DNA of 64,000 nucleotides from Trichomonas vaginalis G3 (GCF_026262505.1 NC_067206.1:38639660-38703659), one strand, 5' to 3'. Positions 49,505 through 57,449 are shown, numbered from the stretch's first letter. The notes: a model not told the origin generated them from the sequence alone. Numbers and translations are program-made.

Positions 49505-49550
49505 GGTAATGGGGCTTCCAGGGGCTGCGCCCCTTCTAGCCCTGAAGATG
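49505..49550. repeat. terminal hairpin of Maverick copy 2
   Basis: GGGGCT (49511-49516) followed by the inner hairpin GGGGC-tgc-GCCCC (49521-49533) and AGCCC (49538-49542). The inner stem differs from copy 1 (GGCAC/GTGCC) at two positions on each arm, with pairing kept. Confidence 0.75.
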
Positions 49551-49561
49551 TTTTCATGTTT

Positions 49562-49586
49562 TGTCACTTTTCTGTCACTTTTCAGG
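49562..49586 (+). promoter_or_regulatory. double TGTCACTTTT motif before methylase gene
   Basis: Identical to 3992-4016 of copy 1; about 28 bp before the ATG. Confidence 0.6.
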
Positions 49587-49613
49587 AAAAAACATTTTTA
49601 TTATTATATATAA

Positions 49614-50432
49614 ATGAATTTTACAAAACCACCGTTACCGTTCTTTGGAAATAAGAGTAAATGTAAAGATATTCTATTGAGAGAACTTAAGAAACTACCG
49701 AATGGTCTAACATTTGTAGATTTGTTCGGTGGAAGTTTCTATATATCCCATTTGTGCCATACAATATTCCCAGACTCAAAGATTATATGCAATGACTTCG
49801 ACAACTATATGGACCGTCTCAAACATATACCAGACACAAACAATATATTGAAAGCGTTAAAAGAAAAGATACCTATAGGTAAGATGGAACGTATACCATT
49901 AGATAAGAAAAATATTGTGAGAGAGGTTTTGAAAAAAGCAGAATATATAGACTGGGATAGTATATCTGCTAGACTATTATATAGTGGTTCTATAAGAGTT
50001 CATGACATTGAAACACTTATGTCAAATGTTTTATATCTTAACTATACAAATGTTTTCAAAGAGGACATAGAAAAATATATTGAGGGTATAGAGTTTGTGA
50101 GATGTCATTGGACAGAGTTGTATGAAAAATATAAAGACAAGGAAAATGTTTTCTTTATAGTGGACCCGCCGTTCTATAACACATGCGATTTTCAATACCA
50201 AGTAGACTGGACTTTGAGAGACTCTTTAGAAACTTTAGACGTTTTACATAACCATCCATGCTTTTACTTTACATCCGATAAAAGTGGTTTGGAAACCGTT
50301 ATGAGATGGTTAGAGGACATACATGACTATGAGTTTAGATATGACAAGATAGAATATGAGAGAGGTCCTATAAACCGGAGAAAGTGTCATAACAAAGAAA
50401 TTTTACTAGTAAGTAAATGTGGTTTGAAATAG
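49614..50432 (+). CDS. DNA adenine-N6 methyltransferase (D12/Dam class)
   Basis: 272 residues, intact. Motif order fits the D12 class: NFTKPPLPFFGNKSKCKDIL at the N-terminus, AdoMet-binding FVDLFGGSF (about residues 34-42), NDFD acidic motif (about 62-65) and catalytic VDPPFYN (about residue 183). No target-recognition specificity can be read. It would methylate adenine in the element's own DNA, perhaps marking or protecting it. Single-copy, first gene of the element, behind host-like TGTCACTTTT motifs. The 3' end overlaps the 43-aa gene. Confidence 0.93.
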   Translation: MNFTKPPLPFFGNKSKCKDILLRELKKLPNGLTFVDLFGGSFYISHLCHTIFPDSKIICNDFDNYMDRLKHIPDTNNILKALKEKIPIGKMERIPLDKKNIVREVLKKAEYIDWDSISARLLYSGSIRVHDIETLMSNVLYLNYTNVFKEDIEKYIEGIEFVRCHWTELYEKYKDKENVFFIVDPPFYNTCDFQYQVDWTLRDSLETLDVLHNHPCFYFTSDKSGLETVMRWLEDIHDYEFRYDKIEYERGPINRRKCHNKEILLVSKCGLK

Positions 50433-50548
50433 GACTACTTGTTTTAGGTTTTTTCCATTGTGTCATTTATTTCTTTGACGTGGCAGAAAAGTACAGAGAA
50501 TATGAAGATGAACCAATGCCTGCAAATGTCCAGTATATGTACTCGTAA
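50417..50548 (+). CDS. small single-span membrane protein (43 aa)
   Basis: Overlaps the methylase 3' end by 16 bp in another frame. MWFEIGLLVLGFF, one membrane helix (about residues 5-24), then DVAEKYREYEDEP. Conserved with copy 1 (4844-4975), which supports it as real. Confidence 0.72.
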   Translation: MWFEIGLLVLGFFHCVIYFFDVAEKYREYEDEPMPANVQYMYS

Positions 50549-50571
50549 GAGATATTTTTATCTAATATTAA

Positions 50572-50934
50572 ATGGACGCACAGAACTTAGCAAATGCACA
50601 GCAACCTGGACAACCAAACCCAGAGAATATTCCAAATGAAGTTAGAATACAAACTGCAATGGCAAACTATGGTCAAGTGCCAACAGATGTACAAATGCAA
50701 ACTGCCATGTCAAATGACGCTGCGTTAGGTTTGCCACCATGGTATGCAAATATGAGATGGAAAGAGTTTTATACAAACCCTGAAGTGGGATATAAACAAC
50801 TTTATGCAGATGACGCGAACACAGGAGTTGACCCAGAATATGTTTTCTACCAGAGGAGAAACAGAATGTATGAGCTCCAGTTAAAGAATGCTATGGAACT
50901 CAACAGGAAACGTAAGAGACTAGGCGGACATTAG
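50572..50934 (+). CDS. conserved Maverick protein (120 aa)
   Basis: Intact version of the broken 4999-5360 gene. It contains two near repeats (NEVRIQTAMANYGQ and TDVQMQTAMSNDAA), then LGLPPWYANMRWKEFYTNPE and a basic C-terminus (NRKRKRLGGH). Leader TATCTAATATTAAATG. Probably a small virion protein judged by its neighbours; no family recognised. Confidence 0.82.
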   Translation: MDAQNLANAQQPGQPNPENIPNEVRIQTAMANYGQVPTDVQMQTAMSNDAALGLPPWYANMRWKEFYTNPEVGYKQLYADDANTGVDPEYVFYQRRNRMYELQLKNAMELNRKRKRLGGH

Positions 50935-50952
50935 ATTTTTACATATAGTAAA

Positions 50953-51194
50953 ATGGTTTCTTTGGAAGAATAGGAAACTTCTTTCGAAATGTTGGAAGAG
51001 GTATATGGAATGGAATAAAAACCGTAGGAAGAGGAATTTGGAACGGAGTCAAAAATATTGGTAAAAGAGTAGGTCAGTTTGTTGGTATTATACCTAAAGA
51101 CCCTGAACCAGAAGAACAAGCTCCTGTTATACAACAGCCTGAACCTGCACCACAGTCAAGTTGGCAACCAAATCCAACACCTCAACCGTATTAA
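50953..51194 (+). pseudogene. Gly-rich amphipathic small protein, frameshift right after ATG
   Basis: One G of the second codon is missing (ATGGTTTCTTTGG versus ATGGGTTTCTTTGG in copy 1). The rest of the frame, including the Pro/Gln-rich tail that is broken in copy 1, is open to the stop at 51194. Each Maverick is thus disabled at a different place. Family features as for 5378-5619. Confidence 0.75.
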
Positions 51195-51205
51195 AAAATT
51201 ATATT

Positions 51206-52045
51206 TTACCGTTCGATAGTAGTTGTATATGAAACTAATTCTAAGTAAAACGCATGGTATAATGGAATTATTCTCTTTCTTCCATCTGTTGTAAACCATA
51301 CTTGAAAGTCTGAAATACTTCCACTCGGTGGTTCATATAACTTTGTAGGTTTTTCGTAAAAGTCATTTGCCAAGCATAAAAAAGAGTTTTGCGCACCAGA
51401 AAATGAAGCATGAACGATAATAGCATCTGAGTCGAAAACATTTTCATATGTTCCATTAGGGTTTTCGACTTCATAAAAGTCCGGGTGTACTGGATATTCT
51501 GCAGGCTGATTTAACATCCTCAGAAATCTATACCATGCCAAGTTGTTATATTTTGTAGAAATATAAACGTTTTCTCCAAGGTCTTCTATTCTATTGATTT
51601 TAACAGTTGCATTTTTCCTGTCATATATAATATCGAGATGGTACTCTCCTTCGTCAATGTTATACTGCTTTGCATATTCGATATAGATATCGTTTATTTT
51701 TTCTTGAAAAGCTTGAAGAGTTGTTTCTAAGTTTACAAGCAAACTAACTTGTAAAAGTTTTCCCTGTTCAAATTTCTCATACATACGTTTTTCTTTGTTA
51801 TAGTATCGAACTTCAAAACCGACTGTAAATGGGAAACCATGTATGGCTTCTGAAATGAACTTCATTCTACGAAAGCCAATAGCTTTTGTGACGGATGGGT
51901 CTCTTAACCATCTTAACGGGTAGTCAAAACGATAGCCTTCATGCTTTACGGTCTCTGTCTCAAACTTTTGACCGACATTGGTAAAAAGTTCATCTAATGG
52001 TTTAGTTGTAGCAACTCTAGAATTTTCTTTTTCTATTGAAAGCAT
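51206..52045 (-). CDS. conserved Maverick protein (279 aa), minus-strand paralogue
   Basis: Intact, 279 residues. It starts MLSIEKENSRVATTKPLDEL and contains YRFDYPLRWL, AIGFRR, NVFDSDAIIVHASFSGAQNS and SDFQVWFTTDG. The same landmarks in the same order occur in the 285-aa plus-strand gene (56351), so the element carries two diverged paralogues on opposite strands. It shares an 18-bp divergent promoter (TATTTTATCTAGAATAAA) with the fibre gene, suggesting joint expression with it. Function unknown, perhaps a fibre base or spike component. Confidence 0.85.
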   Translation of the reverse strand: MLSIEKENSRVATTKPLDELFTNVGQKFETETVKHEGYRFDYPLRWLRDPSVTKAIGFRRMKFISEAIHGFPFTVGFEVRYYNKEKRMYEKFEQGKLLQVSLLVNLETTLQAFQEKINDIYIEYAKQYNIDEGEYHLDIIYDRKNATVKINRIEDLGENVYISTKYNNLAWYRFLRMLNQPAEYPVHPDFYEVENPNGTYENVFDSDAIIVHASFSGAQNSFLCLANDFYEKPTKLYEPPSGSISDFQVWFTTDGRKRIIPLYHAFYLELVSYTTTIER

Positions 52046-52063
52046 ATTTTATCTAGAATAAAA

Positions 52064-53395
52064 ATGTCAAATGAAACAGCGTCTATGAGAGAAATACAAC
52101 ACAACCAACAACTCATTATACAAGCTCTAAATAAGAACACAACAAACTTTTCAAACTATTCTAAGATATCTGAGTCATTGAAAGAAGGAAACTTAAAACT
52201 GACATTAAACCCAATGACAGATGAGTTTCTGTTTCAAGACAAGAAGAACCATACTGTTTGTATAAATCCAACAAAAGGAACTTTAAACGAGAAACCTATA
52301 AATGAACTTCTTTTGAAAGCAGATGTTGACAACAAAGCTGACAAAACATATGTAGACGATGCAATAGCAAAAGAAGAAGAAAGAGCTGACAAAGCTTATG
52401 CAACAAAAGAACATACTCATCCTGAACTAGCAGACAAAACATATGTTGACAATAAAATGTCAAGTGAAGTGACAAGAGCTGAAAACGAATATTCTAAAAA
52501 GACTCATACACATACCATTGCAAATATTACAAACTTACAAGAAACCTTAAACAGTAAAAGTGACGTTGGACATACACATACCATTGCAAATATTACAAAC
52601 TTACAAGAAACCTTAAACAGTAAAAGTGACGTTGGACATACACATACCATTGCAAATATTACAAACTTACAAGAAACCTTAAACAGTAAAAGTGACGTTG
52701 GACATACACACGATTTCTTCGCAACTGTTGGTATAGAAAATATTGCAGGAACGGTTGAAGAACCTGATGGGGATGTATTATATTTTAAACCTCCTAACTT
52801 TCCACAAGGTTTAACATCGGATGACGACATAACGACGATGAAATACATTAGATGTAGAAATGTTTATGTCATGGAGGATGAAAATAAAGTTAAATTCACT
52901 GCTCAAGATTTATATGATAAGAAAGCAGACAAAACAGAGCTTCAAACATTAAAGACAGAAATACTTCAAACATTATATCCTATAGGCTCTATTTATACGT
53001 CAATGAACTCAACAAATCCCGCAACAGTTCTGGGTTTTGGAACTTGGACTCAAATAGTCGACAGGTTTTTGTATTGTGCAAACTCTTCAAAGGAAACAGG
53101 TGGAAGTAAAACGATTTCAGGTGAAAATTTACCTGCGCACAGTCACTACATAGATTTAAGTACATCTCAAGCAGGTTGGCATAAGCATAGATATTGGGAT
53201 TGGTCAGCAATGACAAAAGGTAAAGGATATGATGTTAAAGACAACGTTAAGTTTGCTATAAATTGTTACTGGAGTAACACTGAGGGAGGAGGAAACCATA
53301 CACATCGCGTTTCAGGATATACGCAAACAACCGGACAAAGTAAAGACTACATGCCACCTTACATGACAGTTTACGCATGGTATAGAATTGCTTAG
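52064..53395 (+). CDS. phage-type tail-fibre-like protein (443 aa)
   Basis: Residues 1-145 form an N-terminal domain and KADKTYVDD-type segments. Three identical 22-residue repeats of HTHTIANITNLQETL type follow (about 148-213). The C-terminal domain from about 304 reads LYPIGSIYTSMNSTNPATVL, then DRFLYCAN, GGSKTISGENLPAHSHY, GGGNHTHR and MPPYMTVYAWYRIA. This is the layout of phage collar/short-tail-fibre domains, whose H-x-H motifs bind iron in known trimers. It is likely an attachment fibre of the predicted virion and of phage origin; the origin is inference. Confidence 0.88.
   Translation: MSNETASMREIQHNQQLIIQALNKNTTNFSNYSKISESLKEGNLKLTLNPMTDEFLFQDKKNHTVCINPTKGTLNEKPINELLLKADVDNKADKTYVDDAIAKEEERADKAYATKEHTHPELADKTYVDNKMSSEVTRAENEYSKKTHTHTIANITNLQETLNSKSDVGHTHTIANITNLQETLNSKSDVGHTHTIANITNLQETLNSKSDVGHTHDFFATVGIENIAGTVEEPDGDVLYFKPPNFPQGLTSDDDITTMKYIRCRNVYVMEDENKVKFTAQDLYDKKADKTELQTLKTEILQTLYPIGSIYTSMNSTNPATVLGFGTWTQIVDRFLYCANSSKETGGSKTISGENLPAHSHYIDLSTSQAGWHKHRYWDWSAMTKGKGYDVKDNVKFAINCYWSNTEGGGNHTHRVSGYTQTTGQSKDYMPPYMTVYAWYRIA
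52507..52706 (+). repeat. 66-bp in-frame tandem repeat in fibre gene, three copies
   Basis: Three identical 66-bp units encode HTHTIANITNLQETLNSKSD plus VG. Perfect identity at the DNA level means recent expansion, which would lengthen the fibre shaft by 22 residues per unit. The copy 1 gene has an unrelated shaft. Confidence 0.95.
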
Positions 53396-54351
53396 TCGTC
53401 ATTTTCAACTTCTTTAGCATATTCGTCAGGAGTTGTCTTATATTTGTTAGGAACTGTCTTTGAAAGTATACCACCTTGAACTTTGACAAGTTTGAAACGA
53501 GGTCTGACAATAGTAGTTTTATCTTCTGCTTGCAGTGTGTACATTTTGCCATGTTTGCCTAAAACTTCATAATATTCTCTTGTATACTTTCTTCTATTTT
53601 TACGAACACGAATGTGAGTACCTGTCGGGTTCCCATTGTTGTCATAGTCAATAGTATTTTCATATGGGTCACGTTTAGGTATTTCTATTTTTACTCTGTC
53701 ACCTTTCTGAAGTTTGAAGCCCGGCATTCTTTCTTGTTTGTCTCTTTTGACTAAATTATTAAATATATAGTCTTTCTCTAAGTCAGGGTTGTTTTTCATT
53801 TCTTCGGGGGAGTGGTTTCCCAAACCTTTTTGTTTACGGTTATTGTAAATATTTAAAACTTGTCTCATCTTTGCCATGGAGAAGTGTCTATACTTGTCGT
53901 CATATGACATTTCATTTGCTTCACCACCTTGTGGTTGGTTTAAGTCTCTTAACATTTTTATACAACCGTCAATGACACCAAGAGCAGAATGGTTTTGGTC
54001 GACAATGAAATATTGGTTTACATTTTTTGAACGCAGATAGTTTTTAATATCGTCTGATTTGAAAGAACTTTCACAGTCAGATGTCAGTTTTGTTGGATGG
54101 TATTTGTCAACGAATATTGTCAAAGCAGTTTTCACATCTAAAATATTTTTGGACCATAATGGTATGGCTTCACAGTATCTTGTGTTTTGACCGACAAATA
54201 TTAGCCAGTATGGTGGTCCATCTGTTCTAACTCTCGGAATGTTTTCCAAGATATCCATAAACCAAGCATTTGGTGTTGAACTAAAGATTTTTATCATGAG
54301 TGCTTTCTTTGTTGCCTTAGAAACATAGGGGTCCTTGTTTGGATTCGTCAT
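53392..54351 (-). CDS. retroviral-type (c-)integrase of Maverick, DD35D
   Basis: 319 residues, intact. Core-domain landmarks: WFMDIL (D33), LTSDCESSF (D92) and HSALGVIDGC, where D128 stands in the place of the catalytic Glu with exactly 35 residues between. A C-terminal SH3-like part (QKGDRVKIEIPKRDPYEN; YYEVLGKHGKMYTLQ) follows. No N-terminal HHCC zinc domain or C-terminal chromodomain seen. Integrases insert the element and produce 6-bp duplications. The stop overlaps the convergent fibre stop (TTAG). The promoter is shared with the 133-aa gene. Confidence 0.93.
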   Translation of the reverse strand: MTNPNKDPYVSKATKKALMIKIFSSTPNAWFMDILENIPRVRTDGPPYWLIFVGQNTRYCEAIPLWSKNILDVKTALTIFVDKYHPTKLTSDCESSFKSDDIKNYLRSKNVNQYFIVDQNHSALGVIDGCIKMLRDLNQPQGGEANEMSYDDKYRHFSMAKMRQVLNIYNNRKQKGLGNHSPEEMKNNPDLEKDYIFNNLVKRDKQERMPGFKLQKGDRVKIEIPKRDPYENTIDYDNNGNPTGTHIRVRKNRRKYTREYYEVLGKHGKMYTLQAEDKTTIVRPRFKLVKVQGGILSKTVPNKYKTTPDEYAKEVENDD

Positions 54352-54368
54352 TTTTTAACCCATAAGAA

Positions 54369-54770
54369 ATGGGTTTATTTGGCGCGTTAGCAGGAGTTGC
54401 ATCCAGATTTTTGCCCGCAGTGGGAACAATAGCCAGAGGTGTATTTGGAGTTGGAAGGAAGATTTTGAGTACATTAGGTATACTTAAAGAGAAAGCACAA
54501 CCTATTATACAAACTGTACAGAAAGGTTGGGATGTAGCACGAGATGCAACAAATCTTATTCCAAATCCTGAAACAAGAGGAAAAGTTCAAGGATGGATGG
54601 ACAATGTAGGAAGACAAGCAGGAAACTATTATAACAAAGCAAATGACTACTATAACCAAGCAGGACACTATATGGACCAAGGTGAAAGATTCTTTAACAG
54701 AGGATATAACCATGCACAACAGTGGGTAAACAATAACCAACCGCAACCACCTCAAACTTGGGGAATGTAA
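54369..54770 (+). CDS. glycine/hydrophobic N-terminus protein (133 aa)
   Basis: Starts MGLFGALAGVASRFLPAVGT: Gly/Phe/Leu-rich, resembling in composition viral membrane-fusion or membrane-lytic peptides. Gly2 is a possible myristoylation site. A helix with VQKGWDVARDATNLIPNPET and a Tyr/Asn/Gln-rich tail follow (NYYNKANDYYNQAGHYMDQG). Diverges from the integrase across 17 bp. A membrane-penetration protein is a reasonable hypothesis; no family recognised. Confidence 0.8.
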   Translation: MGLFGALAGVASRFLPAVGTIARGVFGVGRKILSTLGILKEKAQPIIQTVQKGWDVARDATNLIPNPETRGKVQGWMDNVGRQAGNYYNKANDYYNQAGHYMDQGERFFNRGYNHAQQWVNNNQPQPPQTWGM

Positions 54771-54789
54771 AATTTTTTACTGAGATGAA
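54768..54789 (+). promoter_or_regulatory. repeated leader TTTTTTACTGAGATGAA, first copy
   Basis: TAAAATTTTTTACTGAGATG followed by AA-ATG includes the stop of the preceding gene. The same string precedes the next gene at 54940-54961. Two adjacent short genes thus carry duplicated start-proximal elements. Confidence 0.65.
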
Positions 54790-54942
54790 ATGAACAATAC
54801 AGCATTGAGACAAATGGGTTCAAGATGGATTTGTCGGCTTCCAGCAGTTACACAACGTGTTTGTCAAGTTCTTCCTATACCTCAGGAAGTTTTAGACCGA
54901 CTTAAAAAACCTCAACAACCAGTTGAAAACAAACCAAACTAA
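54790..54942 (+). CDS. small conserved Maverick protein (50 aa)
   Basis: MNNTALRQMGSRWICRLPAV, then PIPQEVLDRLKKPQQP and end. Basic N-terminal half, Pro-rich end, no membrane helix. Starts behind the repeated leader. Its counterpart in copy 1 (9144-9298) is frameshifted, so evidence for function is limited to the intact frame and the leader. Confidence 0.62.
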   Translation: MNNTALRQMGSRWICRLPAVTQRVCQVLPIPQEVLDRLKKPQQPVENKPN

Positions 54943-54961
54943 AATTTTTTACTGAGATGAA

Positions 54962-55546
54962 ATGACCGAAGAAGTTGAAACGGTAGATTTGACACCACAA
55001 ACAAAAAGTTCAGAACCATTGTCAAAACCTGTCAAAGAACTTACAGATGAAGAGAAAAATTCAATAATAGAAAGTGCCAGGTCTGGAAATACAAACTCTA
55101 ACTACAAAGTCACTTTTCATAAAAATGGAACGGCAAGTATCTCAAAAAAGAAACAGACTCTCACAAATAAAATATTGAAGTCTGAAGGAGCTTTCGAGAC
55201 AACAGATGGAAAAGTTTACTTCACTGACCAACAGTTCATTATAGAACATCTCATTGACTTAGAGTCGAAATATTCTAAACTTTACAACAAACACAAAAAG
55301 TTGAAAGGAAAACAAAAACAAATGGCATATGATATTTATGAAGATGTTGACGACACAACTGTTCCTGCAAGTGAAGTAAAGTCAGAGGAACCGAAAAGTG
55401 ACGAAAAACCGATAGAAGAAGAAAAACCAAAAACTGAAGATAAACCAAAACCAAAGTTTAGTTTCCAAACTAAACCAAGTCAACCTTCATTAGCTGGTAT
55501 GGGTTGGCGTCAAAGACTTATGGCAGCAGGCGGTTATGTAAAGTAA
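54962..55546 (+). CDS. charged conserved Maverick protein (194 aa)
   Basis: Intact form of 9317-9895. It begins MTEEVETVDLTPQTKSSEPL, then KVTFHKNGTASISKKKQ, a helical Lys-rich stretch (YSKLYNKHKKLKGKQKQ) and an acidic Glu/Pro/Lys region. It ends SLAGMGWRQRLMAAGGYVK. The last ~20 residues look like a conserved C-terminal tag. Located directly before PolB; unknown function. Confidence 0.8.
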   Translation: MTEEVETVDLTPQTKSSEPLSKPVKELTDEEKNSIIESARSGNTNSNYKVTFHKNGTASISKKKQTLTNKILKSEGAFETTDGKVYFTDQQFIIEHLIDLESKYSKLYNKHKKLKGKQKQMAYDIYEDVDDTTVPASEVKSEEPKSDEKPIEEEKPKTEDKPKPKFSFQTKPSQPSLAGMGWRQRLMAAGGYVK

Positions 55547-55576
55547 AGAAAAAAATATTTTTTTATTTTTATAAAA

Positions 55577-56294
55577 ATGCCCCCATATAGAATGGATAGA
55601 AAGTCTGCTAGAATAAAAGCAGAGTTACAAAGATATGGTTGGAGAGTTTCGAAGAATTTTAAATATAGGAAGGGAAGACCCATAAAAGTCTATGACAAAT
55701 TGTCTGGTCTTCGCTACGAAATGGATTTGGAAACAGCACGTGCCAATTATCCAAACAGACTAGAGAGGTTAGAAGAAGAACGTCTTATGGACATGCCTTT
55801 CGATGTTAGTGAACCTCAAGTTGAAGGACACGACGGCTTTGCCAGATTCTACTGGAAACATGACGAACAATTGCATCCTTTGAGAAGGAAAAAAGGTAGT
55901 GCAAGGATGGTCATGCTCCCATGGAAAGAACAAGATATGCATATGAGAAGTACCGTGAAGTTAGAAGTCAAATTACTCTGGTCGAACCTTTACAGTAAAC
56001 TTTGACGAAGGAAAGAACAAAGAAGGCTTCATGGGTGTACTTGCTGCCATACAAGACGGAAATAAGAAAGGACACAATCTCAGATTGACCATAACAGATT
56101 TGGATGGTCACATTTACTATGCATATGGCAATGTCACAACAGCTGCAATGCTTCTTGACGCTTTCAAGACTACAAAGAGAGAACAAATGGTTGACTCCGA
56201 CTCAGACATTTTGAATGCAATTGAAGGAATTGCAAGTGTCAAGTTCGAATGGTACCAACCTAACCCTCAAGCAGTCAGACAACATGTTTGTTAG
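55577..56294 (+). pseudogene. PolB N-terminal remnant (catalytic part deleted)
   Basis: Matches the first ~240 codons of the copy 1 PolB gene (MPPYRMDRKSARIKAELQRY), with one frameshift near 55975. It ends in VRQHVC and a stop where copy 1 continues into the polymerase. The following bases resume at the copy 1 sequence after PolB (GCATACCATTTTTAAA), so a deletion between AACAT-like short homologies is likely. The element thus cannot encode its own polymerase. Confidence 0.82.
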
Positions 56295-56350
56295 ATGAGA
56301 AATATGAAATGGCATACCATTTTTAAACCATATATTTTTACATATATTAA

Positions 56351-57208
56351 ATGCTTCAGGTTGAAAAACAAAGAACAAAAGTAGCAGATACAAAACCGTT
56401 AGACTATATCTTTACAAATGCTGGTAGGACTATTTCAGATGAAGAAATTTCATCCCGAGCATACAGGTTTGACTATCCAGTTCGTTGGCTTCAAAGTCCT
56501 TCAGATGCAAAGGCAATAGGATTTAGAAGAGTTTTGTTTTCAAATAGAACTAACGCGTTTATGTTCGCAGTATATTTTCATGGGCAGTATAAAGGTTCTG
56601 ATGGTCTTATAGACAAATTTGATGAAATGAGAATCTTTACAGTTCGTTCAGACGAAAGTCTTGAGAAAACTCTAAATGACTTTCAAACTCAAATGAACAA
56701 ATATTATTGGGAATTTCAAGAAAAATACGACTCTTTACTAAATGGAACATACTATCTGAAACTAGAATATGACAAGATGAACTCCACCGTTTCATTTCAA
56801 AAGATTGAAATTAACCCTCCAAGAGATACAGAGTTTTTATTTTGGAAAGTAGACAAACGTTCTTGGGCACAATTTCTTCGGTTACTAAACCAGAACGAAC
56901 CATTACCACCAGATGGTCCATTTAAATTTATACTTCCACCAGCAGATTTGACAGTTTATAGAAACGTGTTTGACCCTCAAAATGTTATGTGCCATGCAAG
57001 TTTCAGTTCAAGCAACAATAGTTTTCTATGTATCGGTAAGGACTTTTATGACTTTGCTTCTAAATTCTACGAACCACCTAGTAACAGTTTCTCTGACTTT
57101 CAAGTTTGGTTCACAACAAATGGTGTGCAACATATAATACCATTGTACTATGACTTTTATCTCGAATTGTCTTTCATATACAACTACGGAAAAGTGCTGA
57201 AAAAGTGA
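56351..57208 (+). CDS. conserved Maverick protein (285 aa), plus-strand paralogue
   Basis: Intact homologue of 12117-12977, differing at few residues. Landmarks include VEKQRTKVADTKPLDYIFTN, AIGFRRVLF, NVFDPQNVMCHASFSSSNNS and SDFQVWFTTNG. Leader TATATTTTTACATATATTAA-ATG. Paralogous to the minus-strand 279-aa protein of the same element. Confidence 0.86.
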   Translation: MLQVEKQRTKVADTKPLDYIFTNAGRTISDEEISSRAYRFDYPVRWLQSPSDAKAIGFRRVLFSNRTNAFMFAVYFHGQYKGSDGLIDKFDEMRIFTVRSDESLEKTLNDFQTQMNKYYWEFQEKYDSLLNGTYYLKLEYDKMNSTVSFQKIEINPPRDTEFLFWKVDKRSWAQFLRLLNQNEPLPPDGPFKFILPPADLTVYRNVFDPQNVMCHASFSSSNNSFLCIGKDFYDFASKFYEPPSNSFSDFQVWFTTNGVQHIIPLYYDFYLELSFIYNYGKVLKK

Positions 57209-57211
57209 GTT

Positions 57212-57252
57212 TATGTTAGCATGTTAGATCTAACCTCTTTTTTTCACCCTCT
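57212..57252 (+). repeat. hexamer-array module, chimeric TGTTAG/CACCC
   Basis: ATGTTAGCATGTTAGATCTA is followed by ACC and T-rich CACCC. Left half TGTTAG type, right half switched to other hexamers. It corresponds in position to 12980-13040 of copy 1. Confidence 0.7.
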
Positions 57253-57316
57253 TGAATTTTCATGAAATTCCTTAAGATAGAAAAAAAGTGAGTTAAAATG
57301 AGATGTTTACTGAAGG

Positions 57317-57357
57317 GGTCACCATGTCACCGGGTAACCATGTGTCACCAGGTAAAC
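57317..57357 (+). repeat. GTCACC/GGTAAC module
   Basis: GGGGTCACCATGTCACCGGG, then TAACCATGTGTCACCAGGTAAAC: four to five alternating half-sites. Similar modules are at 57696-57747 and 58058-58103, and in reverse (GTGACC) at 60805-60836 and 60983-61014. Absent from copy 1. Confidence 0.75.
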
Positions 57358-57449
57358 TAACTTCTTTTAAAAAATGAGACAACATGACATTTTGACAACA
57401 GTCGGGAAAATGTCAAGACTTCTTCATCGTAACGAGTGTAAATGAACCA

